Shown: one piece after another, positions 24,166 through 36,999 of the stretch
How positions within the stretch are numbered: the first letter of the stretch is position 1
Layout: the number at the start of each line of letters is the position of its first letter
DNA from: Piliocolobus tephrosceles
Taxonomy: Eukaryota; Chordata; Mammalia; Primates; Cercopithecidae
Length of the DNA: 64,000 nt
Assembly: GCF_002776525.5 (NCBI RefSeq)
Contig: NC_045435.1
Span: forward strand, 121,537,071 to 121,601,070
Direction: 5' to 3'
Position numbers and translations under genes: made by a program
The notes under the pieces: generated by a model
What the model was told of the DNA's origin: nothing
Seen by the model: the letters and a program-made list of their open reading frames with translations, nothing else
Databases searched by the model: none

Positions 24166-25718
24166 ACATGAAGTAACCTTCTCCAACTAAATCATGTCCC
24201 CAGGGAACGTTTTCTGTCAAGATGAGTAGCAATACCCCTAAAATACCTGCGTGCTTAGCTGCCTAATCAGTGTGACACTGCAGTCCTCCAGGCAGCGAGG
24301 GATTTGGATATGCTGCCATACTCGTTTTCTTCACTGTTAAATGGTGGGCCTTTGGCTACAGAGTCACTTGGCCTGAAAACCTTTTGCCTTCAGCAGCCTT
24401 CTCAGCTAACTTTTGTGTCTCATCCAGTGGTATCATTTTCTATGCATACCCTTCCATGAAGAAGAATGGGAAACACTGTCTTCAAGCATCCTATCAAAAT
24501 AATAAGATGTTTGAAGACAACAAAGCCATTTTGCCTTATTCTCATTAACCATAACTATTTAATTACATCTTTTCTTGAAATCTTGTGATGAAAACCAGCA
24601 CCTTTTTCTAAACACCCTAGGACATTCTGAATTCAGGATATATTGTTACAATTTCTAATAAGTGTATTCAGAGTACCATGTTCTACCCACAACCTTATAA
24701 TTCTTGATTTTTTTATGCACCTAAAAGATGAGGATGCACAGGGACTGTGGAACTCAGGGAACATGTAATATATCAGCATGCCTTCTGTGTTCTCACAAAG
24801 TGGATTTAAACTAGCACAATATTTTCCTAAAGGGTCAAACACCTTGCAGCTTCTTTTTGTATTTTTTGCTCTCAGCGCAATCCCAGATATGGCAAAGCCT
24901 TCCGTGGCTTCTTTCTCTCAGGTGTTCTGGAAATTATACTGTTTTTGAGTGGGGACTCTAGGGACTTTCGAGTGGTCCAAATCTAAGAGAAAGCAGAGAT
25001 AGTATTATTTTTCTTTGTTTGACTTTCTGATAGGCTTCTATCCTGAGAACGTGAATGGAACTGGCCTATAGTGATAAAATGTCAATTTGCTGCCTGGAGC
25101 AGTACTTCTTAAAAGTTGGAGCAAGTCCTAACCATTTCTACCATTCTCTGCATTATTAGCCCTTTGTCTCAACATAACAGCAGGAGCTGCTTCTTCTCAG
25201 AGCCACCATGTACCTGAGCTAAGAATAAACTTCAATATTTGATCTTCATTAGAAATGATCCAATCAATATCTAAGATGAGAAATGCATTTCATGAAATAA
25301 TTTGAACATGTGACTATCTGCAACCCACTCTTCATCATCACTAGATTCTCTAGTGCTTCTATGTAAAGTCCCTTCTAACATTTTGGCCTCCCATATGCCA
25401 GGGAACTAGGACTTCTGAAACAAATATGGTAGGTTCCTACCCTGGTGGAACCCAGGCACAATGCCCACCTGGGACCCTTCTGACATTTCTGACATACCTC
25501 TGGAGCGCCCTCTTGTGCCCAGATACTTATGGTTCTGTCTTTCCCATATCATAGATACATGCTTTTGTGTCAGATGACAATTGCAAGCATTGACATTAAA
25601 GGATACAAACATTGTTTATACAAGAACCATGTGCCAAAACAAAAACACTCTCAAGAGGTTACAGATCAGTGCCATGCTTGCCTCCAATCTGCTTACATTA
25701 AGCTTTAAATGGTAATCA
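24166..25718. other. Unassigned, probably single-copy intergenic DNA
   Basis: No recognised repeat and no convincing frame. The parts at 24180-24500 and 24840-25600 are less AT-rich than the surroundings, which would fit unique intergenic sequence. Confidence 0.45.
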
Positions 25719-25728
25719 TATGTATGTA

Positions 25729-25759
<31 letters not shown>

Positions 25760-25769
25760 GTGTGTGTAT
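25719..25769. repeat. TG/TA microsatellite
   Basis: TATG units are followed by a TG run (about 25730-25747), a TA run (25748-25759) and a second TG run. Confidence 0.9.
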
Positions 25770-26278
25770 TTTTTTTATCTACAGTGACTGTCAGTAACTT
25801 GAGAAGAGACATTATTGTAGCTCCTTCAGTCTCTAAAGTGACTACTCCTTCCTCTTCTTCCTTTGTTGCAAACTTCATGATGTGGTATAAATTGCAAAAA
25901 ATCACATTTCATAAATGTTTCAAATGAACTCTTGACCCAAAGGAAAGCCCCTTTTTATTACGTCACAAGAATAAAAAAAGGAAAGACCATAAATGTGATC
26001 TCTAGACAGACATTCCTCCTCATACAGTTCTTAATATATTTCCTTAGATGATATCTGGAAACTGAAATTCTTTCTTGTATTCTTCTTTTATTCCAGAGGC
26101 AACTTATTAAATCCTCACCTTTCTATCTCTATGCCTCACTGATCTATTCATTCAAAGAGGCTTCTCTTTCCAGCACTTAGTGCTGAAAGTTTGTTATTGT
26201 GAAAATAAAAAAAAACACTGAACCAATTTTGTTCATGTGAAGACTAAAGTTTTCGGTTATACATGTCCATTCTTTAGC

Positions 26279-26428
26279 ATAACCATAGTCTGAAAATGTA
26301 ATTGAATATAAATAATAAATGATTAATCACTATTACATTATAATATATGATGTGACCAATGACACTATGCATTTCATATGTTGTCACTCATTAACAATGC
26401 ATAATACAACACTCTGTGCAAAATTGCA
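26279..26428. repeat. Donor-like copy of a local duplication
   Basis: This approximately 150-bp stretch (words CCATAGTCTGAAAA, GTGACCAATGACACTA, TTTCATATGTTGTC) is present again at 27611-27754 between the two arms of a MADE1, in the same orientation and at roughly 85% identity by eye. No MADE1 arm flanks this copy. It is otherwise unassigned DNA. Confidence 0.8.
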
Positions 26429-26619
26429 ATAAACTCAGTGCATCGTCATTTCATTTCTTTTATTTCCTGTCTTCTTAGATGCTTCATGTCTCTCATTTTC
26501 TCTAAATAAGCATGGGCCTTCAGTATACCACTGAAGAGATTTGCTCTGTAATTAAAAATAAAACAAACAAACCACACAATATCTATGTGTTCAGACTTTG
26601 TGACCATATATATAATTAA

Positions 26620-27561
26620 TTCTATAAATCATTTATTGATGAAAACCTGTTTTGATCACTGGAATATTGAGAATAATAAGACAAAATAGCTGTCCTCATG
26701 AAATAGACTGTCTAAATACTTTTGTATGTGACATGTAGAAGTAAATATGTTGATACAAGAAATATGTCAGAGGATTTTAACCTGGTCTATGAAGTTAGAG
26801 AAGGCTTTATAAGAAAATGGCATTAAGCTCAGATTATAAGGAAAAGTGGATTTTATTGAAGGGGAGCTGCAGTATTGAATGAGTCCCCTCAGTCTAACCA
26901 AAGGATAAACATATGCAAAGCACTGGACCAGAGTGAGAATGTGACATCCCGAGGCACTGTAAGAAAAAATATATGGGCGCAGAGTAGGAAGAAAGTTAAA
27001 GCTTCATTTGGAGACTCTTATGAGCTGTGTTAAATGTTTAGTATTGTGTCACAAGAGCAATGGGAATTCATTTACATTTTTTAAGTAGAACTGACACAAC
27101 TAACTAGCTTTTTATTTGAAAATAATGTGTTGGAGTAGAGCAAGTGGATGCAGGGAAACCAACCGGAGATTACTTCAATGGTCAGAACAGAGATGTGGTG
27201 ACCCACACTAGGGGCAGTATGTTTAGAAAATAGCATATGACTTAAGAGACATTAAAGGCTCAATCAATCAACTGAATTTGGTCATTGTTAAATGTAGAGG
27301 GAGAAGAAACACAAAATCAAAGGTATTTTTCAGATTAAATAGTTGGAGGTTATTTAATAATACAGAAAAACTTGAAGAAGGGGTGAATTTGTGAAAAAAA
27401 ATGACAAATCCAATTTCGGATACACTGAGTTTTAGGTATAAGAGCTGTTGTTAAGCATATAGAGGTTGGCATTGGGGAATCATCTGTTTACAGATGATAA
27501 TTAGGCATTTGGGTTGGACGTTTGTATGTGGGTGTAGGTTTAGTTGTTGTCTTTTCCCTTA
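26620..27561 (-). mobile_element. L2 (LINE-2) element, antisense
   Basis: Ancient LINE-2 read on the minus strand. The left end resembles the reversed L2 3' end (AATCATTTATTGATGAAAAC). Further right are AGAGCAATGGGAATTCATTT, GTGGATGCAGGGAAACCAA and TCAGAACAGAGATGTGGTGA in the order seen in L2. It is interrupted on its right by the MADE1 at 27562. Confidence 0.7.
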
Positions 27562-27806
27562 TTATGTTGGTGCAAAAGTAATTGCAGTTTTTGCCACTGA
27601 AAGTAATGGGATAGCCATAGTCTGAAAACATAAGTGAATATAAATAATAATTAATCACCATTAAATTATAATATACTATGTGACCAATGACACTACATAA
27701 TATATTTCATATGTTGTCCCTCATGAACAACACATAATACAATCCACTGTGAATTTTGCCATTATTTTCAATGGCAAAAACCGCAATTACTTTTACACCA
27801 ACCTAA
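27562..27806. mobile_element. Expanded MADE1 with captured local DNA
   Basis: The left arm (27562-27609, TTATGTTGGTGCAAAAGTAA) and right arm (about 27755-27806, ending TTTTACACCAACCTAA) are the two MADE1 termini. TA lies on both sides (27560-27561 and 27807-27808), the mariner target duplication. A normal MADE1 is about 80 bp; here about 145 bp lies between the arms and duplicates 26279-26428. Each arm keeps its own loop-like segment (GCCACTGAAAGTAATGG on the left, GCCATTATTTTCAATGG on the right), so the unit is an arm, loop, insert, loop, arm structure. Confidence 0.88.
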
Positions 27807-29067
27807 TAAAATATTTCAAATATATTTAAATACGGGTTAGGGAAAAACTGGTGAAGGAAAAATTGAAGGCATCGGACTGAAAAAGAATAATTGTGTAGCT
27901 GAGTAGTTTCTTGGGATATTTGTAATTATCTATTACTTCTAAAGAAGGTGGTTTCTGGTAAGCGGAGGGTCTTTAATCTGTTGGGTAGAAATTGTTATTG
28001 GCAATCTACTGACTTTCCACATAGCTGAGAAGAGTTCTAAGCAATGAGGCAAGAATGGATTTAGGATAAATGTAAGTTAGCTTATTTTACCTGGATAAAA
28101 GGGAAATTAAGACTTAATGGGGAACACCTAGGTATGTAAAAATTAGGACCAGGACTGCTGGGCTCCTTATGTGGGAAGAAAAGCAAAAGGACATCATTCT
28201 GGTAACAATCTAAAGAGCTTGAGGAATAGTCACTAGACACTTTTAATTGAGTTTTGAGTGAAATTCTATTCAGCGTTTTACAATAGTTATTCCATTCCTA
28301 TAAAAATCTCTGGTAAAATCATTCCTTCTCATTAATCCCTAATGTAAATTGACTCTTTGTAGTAAAGACAAAGAACCACATGTTTCTGTGTCACAGATTC
28401 TTTTAGACCAACTAATGTATGCATAGACATCCTTTTAGGTGGTGATAGAGAAGATGAGCATCAGAACACACACGTAAGGATATATCTTAGGGTGAACCAA
28501 ACCTTTACACTATAATAGAAGGAAAACAGGATAAAACAATGATGGTGGATGTGTATAGAAAAAGTGATTTCATAGCAAGGTCAACTGTTGAAAAGGATGG
28601 ATAAGGTGAAGTTACTGCCAGTTTAGAAATAATGGGGAAAACTGAAATAATTTTGAAGGGGTTGGGGCATGTGAGTTTGCAATGCAATATCAATGTACAA
28701 TTGCCAAAGGGAATTTGGGAACGCAGTGAGTGTCGGTGTGCCTGCCAATGAAATACGCTTAGTGACGATGGCACGGTTTTTGACCAGAAGTTTGATTGAA
28801 TTCAATCTGAAGATTTATATGTATTCGAGGATGGTGTAATGGAAGGGCAAAGAGGCAAGGGAACTCACCTACTGATTTGACTGTGCTTCCCACCCCCTGC
28901 AGAGTGTCTCCCCGAAGAATGTGACATTCTTGAGATGTTTCATCCCAAGAATGCTTTTAAATGTTGTTTCAATCATGTAAAAGAACAAATTCTCTTTTAA
29001 AAATACTGGCTTTCTAATTCCTATTTTATGTGACAGAGGTAAAAAACAAACAAGGACAGGTGGATCA
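27807..29067. other. Unassigned intergenic DNA
   Basis: No gene. The first few hundred bases may continue the antisense L2, but the match is too weak to call. Overlapping minus-strand frames at 28505-28805 have no recognisable domain. Confidence 0.4.
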
Positions 29068-29814
29068 TGCTATGGTTTGGATATCAGTCCCCTTCAAACC
29101 TCGTGTTGAAATTTTATCCTCAGGGTTTAAAGTGGGGCCTGATGAAAGTTGTTTTTGTCATGGGGGTGGATTCCTCATGAATGCCTTGGTACCATTCTCG
29201 CAGTAATGAATGAGTTCTTGCTCTGATACTGGGAAAGCAGATTGTTTAAAAAGAGCTGTGTACCTCCCCTCTCTCTTGCTGCTTCTCTCAACATGTAATC
29301 TCTGCATGTAACTGCTCCCATTCACCTTCTGCCATAAATGGAAACAGCCTGAGGCTTTCACCAGAGGTAAGATCTTTTAGCCAGCAGAATCATAAGCCAA
29401 TAAATATCACTTTCTAAAATTAATTATGCAACCTCAGCTATTTATTTTTATTTTTATTTTATTTTAATTTATTTTTGTTTTTATTTTTGAGACAGTTTCA
29501 CTCTGAAAACAGTCACCCAGACTGGAATTCAGTGGCATGATCTCAGCTCACTGCAACCTCCACCTCCTGGGTTCAAGTGATTCTCCTGTCTCAGCCTCCC
29601 AAGTAGCTGGGATTATAGGCACCTGCTGCCATGCTTGGCTAATTTTTGTATTTTTAGTAGAGATGGGGTTTTGCCATGTTGGCCTGGCTGGTCTAAAAAT
29701 TCTGACCTCAGATGATCTGCCCTCCTCGGCCTCCCAAAGTGTTGGCATTACAGTCGTGAGCCACCGTGCCCAGCCTCAGCTATTTCCTTATAGCAACACA
29801 AACTGACTAAGATA
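29068..29814 (+). mobile_element. MST-type MaLR LTR split by an Alu
   Basis: LTR parts at 29068-29443 and 29774-29814 make one MSTB-like solo LTR (TATGGTTTGGATATC at the start, AACTGACTAAGATA at the end, GTTGAAATTTTATCCTCAG inside). Flanks GATCA (29063-29067) and GATCC (29815-29819) fit a 5-bp ERVL-type duplication with one later change. No viral genes. Confidence 0.85.
29444..29775 (-). mobile_element. AluS, antisense
   Basis: Antisense Alu with its A tail seen as a T-rich run at 29441-29490. CCTCAGCTATTT occurs at 29432-29443 and again at 29774-29785 as an exact 12-bp target-site duplication inside the MST LTR. Confidence 0.95.
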
Positions 29815-30910
29815 GATCCCTATTAACATCATGTATATCTCACAAGATGCACTCCTTTTTACCCAGAACTACCCGTAAAAAACATTGTTTTTCCAGTTCC
29901 AATTATTTCTTTTTAAGCAATTATTATTCTGCTTTATTTTATGAGGCAATGGTGGTTCATCCGAACTTGGAACAACAATTTTCTTGATCACACATCACCC
30001 ATCTAAATGTGTTAAACCCAAGAGCTAGTAAATTCCTTAATACAAACCAAAGAGTTGGAAATGCTGGCCTGTGGAGAAAACCATGCATATGCTGCAGTGA
30101 CGTAAGTATTTCTCTCTAGTTGTCTTTACAAAAATTTGTTAGCAATAGTAATGATATTATTTAAGCTGTGAGTCAGAAACCCAAGTGAACATTCTTCTTC
30201 AGGAACCAGTCCAAGAACAGTTATATATTTTGGAGCTTTCCTTTTATCTATTTGACAAAATTTTAAATGTATGAGTAATAACATTCTGAGAAGCCTGGAA
30301 GGAGAATGTAAAAACTTAAGTCCATCTTGGAAAACATACCCCAGATATAATCCTTCTATAACTCTAAATTATAAGAACAAAACAAAACTTCCTTATATTG
30401 TTCCCTCCCTCAGTCATCTCACCTTTTAACAAATGGCCAACCAGATACAGTATTTTCAGTGTTGTCTATTTGAAAATTCATAATCTGGAAATATTTTCAT
30501 CCATTGATACCACTGAAAAAAAATAAAAACTTAAAAATTTATATTCATGAAATGAGAAGGCACATTATTTTAATGGCAAGGGTTTCGATGGCCTTCATAA
30601 AAAACATTCCATATGGTCCCAGAGCTTATTTTTGGCATACAATAAGAATTTCTTATGTTCTGAAACATCTAGCATATTTATTGTTCATTGAAGAATTCAT
30701 TCTTATCCTAATAATTTACTGTAACAGCAATAAATATTGTGGCACTGCCAAGCTTCGAGGAACATATTTCCTCACTGTTTTTAATGAGGTTCTTATAGCA
30801 GCATCTATAATAGATATAAATGCAAAGTGATACTTAAAAATACAGATAATTAATCCTCATGACAGATCAACTAAACCAGCATTTCATAGTAGAGGGGTCC
30901 ATATATTCAT
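29815..30910. other. Unassigned intergenic DNA
   Basis: No recognised repeat. The 108-codon frame at 30504-30830 has no domain and is likely chance in AT-rich DNA. Confidence 0.4.
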
Positions 30911-30968
30911 CTTTTAAAAAGCACCTTAGATGATTCAAATGCACAAAGAGGTTTGAGAATGACTGACA
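30911..30968 (+). mobile_element. MER5A-like fragment
   Basis: AGATGATTCAAATGCACAAA and GGTTTGAGAATGACTG resemble the right end of MER5A, a non-autonomous hAT-Charlie transposon. The left part is too diverged to follow. Confidence 0.5.
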
Positions 30969-31409
30969 TACAAGAACAATTTACTGATATATTGCCTTTT
31001 TGTTTGTTTGTTGTTATCGTTGTTTGTTAGGTGACTAGAGTGCACATAATCATTGTTTCTTGCTAGATTCTCAGCACATTTCAATGCCATAAGAACTTTT
31101 CAGGTGTTAATATTTAAAATACACTCTGTATCTGATTAGATCAAAAACTCTGAAAGGCATGTATCAACCCAGTTCTTCAAACAATTTAATTTCTGAAAGT
31201 TGTGCCTTACTTCATGGCTTGTGCTTGCCTGTCCTTGAATTAGGTCATTCATTTTTTAATGTCATAAAATGATCCTTTATTTTATTACAATTCTATTATA
31301 AGGGAGATAATTAGGAGTCATGTTCTTATCCTGGCTACACTAATATTTATAGAATATTGATACTCAGTGGACCTTGGAGAGCATATAATTCAAACTTTTA
31401 GTTTTCAGA

Positions 31410-31625
31410 GAGGCAATACTGTTTAATATAAAGGGTTTTGGCAACCAGCTGGCAAAAGTAGAAATAAAGTGTTTGATTCCCCACACTCCAATCATCAATT
31501 TCTAGCTTGGTGACAACAAACATTTAACCGCTATGGATTGTAATATCCTTTTATTGAGAGAATGTAGTATTTTTTGTGAGAAATATGTCTTATAAAGTAC
31601 CTGACATATAGTATTTTTTTGAACC
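31410..31625 (+). mobile_element. MIR fragment
   Basis: CAATTTCTAGCTTGGTGACA (core region) and AAGTACCTGACATATAGTAT (3' region) follow MIR order and spacing. Divergence is high. Confidence 0.5.
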
Positions 31626-32754
31626 ACTATCCATTATTTCTTAAGGCATTTTATCATCTATTGTCTAATATCAAAGGCAATAGTATTCAACGTAAATCTT
31701 GTTTTCAAATAGTCACTGTTGTTTACATAGAGTTGGGATTAACTGTCTTTGATTGACATGAACATATCAATTCTACTACATTAGCAGTAGAATAATTTTT
31801 CTGAAAGGGGGCTTCCTAAACCAAAAATAATTATGTATTTTTTTGTTTCTCACCTTTGTGATGATATGACACATCACTCTCATAGCAGTAGAGCAAGCTC
31901 TGATTTAGGCTGTACATGAAGATAAAACTATCAATAACAAGCCAAGAAGAACAATAAAGCCTTCTAAATAGTGTAATGTAAAAGCAACACAGTTCTTTTT
32001 ATCTGTAAAACATCAGTTTTCACTTTGAATTTCAGATATTTTTACTCAAATTCACATATAAGCATGAAAAATTTAAAATCATATTTATGCCTAAGTATGT
32101 TCTAATTAGATGTAAACATTACTTTTTATTTATTGCTGTAGGAAGAAACTACCATTACTTCCTTATGTTAACTGACAATAAATGTTGATAAATAAGAGTA
32201 AAAATAGAAGGTTTTAATCACATCTATCTGCACTCAAAAATTATAATATTTTCCATATCTATATTCAACAAATAAAAAATTCTCTTCAAATTCAAAGTAA
32301 GATTTAGCATTTTTTTTTTAACATCATCATAGAAGTACATAATTAGAATTTCTTGATTTCATACTGTAATAGCAACCTGGAATTCTCCCTCCAGCCTTTT
32401 CTTTACGACAACTTTTGTTTTCTTTACTATTATTATATTGGAAAGTCAATGCTCATGGGGTAAGATGAAGGCTTTTTTGTTACATTTTCGAACTTTTCCA
32501 TACTTTCTCCAAATCTAAATTCTCAAATTATTCTCTTTCTACTTGCTTCTGTGAATATTCTCCTGTCACTAGTTGATTAAAGTGTCTCTCTTTTGAGTCC
32601 ATTTCTTCTTCATATCTTTGTTTATGCTGTTTTTTTTTTCTCTCCACCTGGACCTCGGTATTAAATTATTCTTTTATTTTGACAATAAGAAAATGCATCT
32701 AATCTTCAAAATGCAATTCAACTTGCTTCTCTTCTTCTTTTTTAAATTTTCAAA
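31626..32754. other. Unassigned AT-rich intergenic DNA
   Basis: No gene or recognised repeat. Confidence 0.4.
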
Positions 32755-32756
32755 TA

Positions 32757-33360
32757 CAGATGTACTTTGGAGATATTGTGGGTTCAGTTACAGGCCATTG
32801 CAATAAAGCAAATATCACAATAACGTTAGTCACATAAATTTTTTTGGCTTTCCAGTGCATATAAAAGTTATGCTTACAATATGCTATCATCTATTAAGTG
32901 TGCAATAGCATTATGTCTAAGAAACAATGTAAATATGTGAATTAAAAAACACTTTATTGCCAAAAAATGCTAATGATAATCAGCCTTCAGCAAGTCATGA
33001 TCATCTTGATGGTAGAGGGTCTTGCCTTGATATTGGTAGCTGCTAACTGATCAGGGTGCTGGTTGCTGAAGGTTGGGGAGGCTGTGTTAATTTCTTAAAT
33101 TACAACAGCAAAGAAGTTTGCTACATAGATTGACTCTTTCACAAAATATTTTTCTATAGCATCCGATGCTGTTTGATAGCATTTTATCCACAGTAGAATT
33201 TCTTTCAAAATTGTAGTCAATCTTCTCAAATATCTCTCCTGCATTAACTAAATTTCTGTTTTGGCAGGCCAAATTCCAAGGATTTTCTCCTGCTAATAAA
33301 CTTCCATCACATGCTAAAACCATTTCTCAACTTGTTCACTGAAGTTTTATTATGTGAAGT
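32757..33360 (-). mobile_element. Tigger1 DNA transposon end, antisense
   Basis: This pogo-like Tigger1 remnant covers the terminal inverted repeat and about 550 bp inward. The sequence begins after TA at 32755 with CAGATGTACTTTGGAGATAT. TTTCCAGTGCATATAAAAGT, GTGCAATAGCATTATGTCTA and GGTTGCTGAAGGTTGGGG are family hallmarks. The transposase would run on the minus strand; only its extreme C-terminal coding part could lie here and it is broken (frame 33087-33323 is a remnant). The opposite end is absent. Confidence 0.9.
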
Positions 33361-33361
33361 G

Positions 33362-33779
33362 TGAGAGGGTGAAGATGACCCTCCAAAGATGTCCACCTCC
33401 TAATCCTCAAAACATCTGAATGTGTTATCTTACATGGCAAAAGGGACTTTCCATATGTGATTAAGTGTCTTTCAACAGAGAGAGTATACTGGCTGATCCA
33501 GGTGGATCTAACATAATCACAAAGGTTTTTATAACATGGAGTCAGAAGGGCCCAAGTCAGAGACAGAGATTGGAAAACTAGAAGCTAGAAAAGTAAAGGA
33601 AATGGATTCTTCCCTACAGTCTTCCTTTCAGGATTGCAGCCTGACCAACAGATTAATTTTAGCCTTGTAAGACCCATTTTAGGACTTCCATCCTCTAGAA
33701 CTATAATATATAAATTTGTGTTGCTTTAAGACACTCAATTTGTAGTCATTTTTTACAGCGGTAATAGAAAATTAATACA
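33362..33779 (+). mobile_element. MLT1-type MaLR LTR
   Basis: GATGTCCACCTCCTAATCCT, TTACATGGCAAAAGGGACTT, AACATAATCACAAAGGTTTT and a terminal AAAATTAATACA follow the MLT1 LTR layout. It is a solo LTR directly abutting the broken end of Tigger1. Confidence 0.8.
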
Positions 33780-35782
33780 TGTGGTAACCTCATGTAACAG
33801 TGAAATGGATGCTTTATTTTAAAGATGTAGATGGAAATAGAAAGAAACAGAGAGTCCGTCACAAAGTGTTGTCTTATTTCATGATATCTCACAGCAAGAA
33901 CACAACCAGCTCCCAGTGGTTGAATAAACTGCCTCGTTGATCTTGAATGTATTTCGAGCATATCTACAAAAGTGGGAAAATGTCATACTTCATCATTAAA
34001 ATTAAACAATTTTTTTTCTTTGACTACACTCCATGTGTGGCTACAATTAACTTTTCTCCCTCTACTCTATGTTTCCTATCACTACTCCATAACTTTGTCT
34101 CATCTTAGCTTCTGTTTCTGCATGACTTGCATCAATACTTTGTGGTTTTCACTGATGCACATATTGTGCACTGACATTTCTTTACAATATTTCAGTTCTG
34201 CTTCCAAACACCTGTCCCTATCTCTACATCTCCAGTTCAATTTTTGGGGAAACAGCATCATAATGGTCCACATACTACCTGATGATTTTCCATTTGGATT
34301 TGGGTTCATTGTATTTATACTTTGCATCCACAACCTGATTATGAGAACTTTGGTGTTTAGGAACAAATACTGTGCTGTATTTAATACCATTTCATAGCAT
34401 AGAGCCCAGATTAGCTAGGTTTTAATTAATTACTTTGCTAATTGAATAATGAAGTATTACCATCAATATTGTCAATGGACAGGAAAATGACAAAATATTT
34501 TTCTGCCAAATTTGCAACATGTTCAATGTCAGGTAAATATGGATATCACAATCTTAATTATTCAATATCTTTATCAATTTTCAGGCATGTATTTGTGTGT
34601 GTGTATATATATATATTTATATTTGGAGCATAAGCTATAACTTACATATAGTGTTTCAAGTTGAGCCAATATTTATATTTTCACTAACTTCTCAGTTAAA
34701 ATATTTAGTCAATTAATGCTTCATTAATGAATCTATTAACTTAAAAGTATCCCTTTTATTAAAGGGTATACACTTTCTTGTAGATTACAAAAATTAAGTT
34801 CTAATTAACTCATGCATTTTTCTATCATCATATTTCTTTTAAATTAATACAGCATGTTGAAACACTATAGGTAACTGTATAGCATGGTAACATTAATAAA
34901 TATTGATGTTGATTATTTTTACTCTATTTTTTCTATACTCTTCCCATGCTCTAAGGCCCTATTACATAATACTTTCAATTTCACTAATGAATAAATGATG
35001 ATTTCACTTATTAATGACAAACAAATATGCCATTCAACTCTAATTTATCTTATAAACTACGTTTTATTAAGGAAATAAAAACAGACTAAAGAAATAAACT
35101 AAGATTTATTCTTTTGCCATGATACATTTTTGTGAAACACAATGGAATAGTCTGCCTTACAAAGGACATATTTTACACTTGTGTATATCAAAACTTAGGT
35201 TTTGTCTACCAAATTACATTTTGCTAGAAAAAGAACAGTAATTCACATAAAGTACTGGAGATTAGGAATGCCTTCTTATTTAGTGTTTTAAATGGTAATG
35301 CATTTCTATTATTGTTTATCAAGAGAGTACCTCCCCTCTTGCAGAGATTAAAGACCTGTACAGAAATGCATATTTTATATTATGCATAGCATTCGATTAT
35401 TTATTGGCAAGAGATTCCTCCTGAAAGGGGTCTAGGTACATTGTTGTGCATATTGTCTTTGATTGGTCATTATGCAATCATTTCATAATTAATTGATTAA
35501 TTAGAATATAAAGTACATGAGATGGCCTATTTTTTAAGGGCATAGAGACTGAAGATATTTCACAATCTTTAAAGTTAACTGGATGAGCCAATAATGCCCA
35601 CCATGCTTTACTCAAGTAAGCAGTGCAGAAAGTGAAACAGATAGTGTTTTTACTATTGGATACAGGTTATTATTTTTTTTAATGTTTGTTCCCTTATCAT
35701 GAACTACCATCTAATCATTGTTTAAGTAGTAAGAAGAAAAACACCATAAACAAGAAAACTAGAGATCAAGAAAAGTCTGAAA
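33780..35782. other. Unassigned intergenic DNA
   Basis: Contains the longest frame outside a repeat (33972-34397, 141 codons), which lacks any recognisable domain. A TG/TA microsatellite lies at 34590-34617. Otherwise AT-rich with no repeat recognised. Confidence 0.45.
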
Positions 35783-35786
35783 GTAA

Positions 35787-36254
35787 TGTGAAGAGAAAGC
35801 AAGTCTTGGAACTCTCAAATCATTAAGCTAAAGGAAAAAGTCAACCTGGGAATGCCTTAGAGCCAACCTGCCTCTCATTCTACTCAGTCACTCCTTTGCT
35901 CACTAAGATAAATTCATGTCTGTTTGCTTCCTTTGGAAAAGCTAATCAGAAGCTCAAAAGAATGCAACCATTTGTCTCTCCTCTACCTATGACCTGGAAG
36001 CCCCATCCCTGCCTCAAGTCTTCCAGACTTTGCTTCCGGTTGACCCACCTCTCCACACCAAATCAATGTGTCTTTACATAAGTTGATTGATGTCTCATGT
36101 CTCCCTAAAATGTCTAAAACCAAACTGTGCTCTGACTACCTTGGGCACAAGTTTCAGGACCTCCTGAGGCCGTGTCACGGGTATGCGTCCTCAACACTGG
36201 CAAGGTAAACTTTCTAAATTACCTGAGAACTGTTCCAGATATTCGGGGTTCACA
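35787..36254 (+). mobile_element. ERV1-type solo LTR
   Basis: A 468-bp solo LTR begins TGTGAAGAGAAAGC and ends ATATTCGGGGTTCACA. The 4-bp duplication GTAA flanks it (35783-35786 and 36255-36258), as expected for class I endogenous retroviruses. The 3' part, GAGGCCGTGTCACGGGTATG and GTAAACTTTCTAAATTACCT, is typical of a MER-series ERV1 LTR, though I cannot fix the family name. No internal genes. Confidence 0.85.
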
Positions 36255-36258
36255 GTAA

Positions 36259-36995
36259 GATACAGATAGTTAGTCTTGGCTAAAGTATTTTCTCCAAGTC
36301 CCTTTTTTTAATTGCCTTTTAGTTGCAAGAATAAGGAACTCAAAGTGAAAAATTGCAAATAAGTAATAAAAAAAGACCACACTTTTTTTGTAATGTCCTC
36401 TTTATTACACTCATTAGCTTCAGTGTTTGTATATGTTAAGAACCTCCTACCACTCTTTCACATTCACACAAGAATCACAGACTATGTCAAACCCCTGTGC
36501 TAATTTGACCTATAATCCATCCTTCTTTGAAGGATATTGTTTTTGTGCATTTACAGTCACCTAAAATCTAAATCTTGAATCAAGAATATTATTTTTCTAC
36601 TTGGCTCAAATTTACAGCATTGTTAATACAAAATTAATAATTTATTTTTAACTTGGTCTATTACAAAATAAGATGCAGTGTGCAAATTATAATAGTATTA
36701 TATTAACTTAAATAACAACTAGAAACAAAGCTACAAAAGTCTCTTTGAATGGTATGATGTTTTTCTCTATTGAGAAACCAAAATTTTAATCAGCAATAAT
36801 ATTAATATACCTGCTAATATTTAATTGTAAGTTTTTAGGAAACATAACAAGAAATATTCAAATGCATGTTTACTTATAATTATTTAAATAATTTCACGAG
36901 ATAGATCCTGTGAAGTAAAGCTCAGAAAAATTTATATAAACAGTGTGGCTTATTAGTGTGACTGTAGCTGTGTGAGTAAAGAGAAAGGATGGAAG
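36259..36995. other. Unassigned AT-rich intergenic DNA
   Basis: No gene or recognised repeat. Confidence 0.4.
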
Positions 36996-36999
36996 ATGA

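Noticed and set aside
33972..34397. 141-codon frame outside known repeats
   Set aside because: No domain or signal recognised; the opposite strand is also open over the same region, composition is Leu/Phe/Ser-rich as expected from AT-rich chance, and there is no promoter or splice context.
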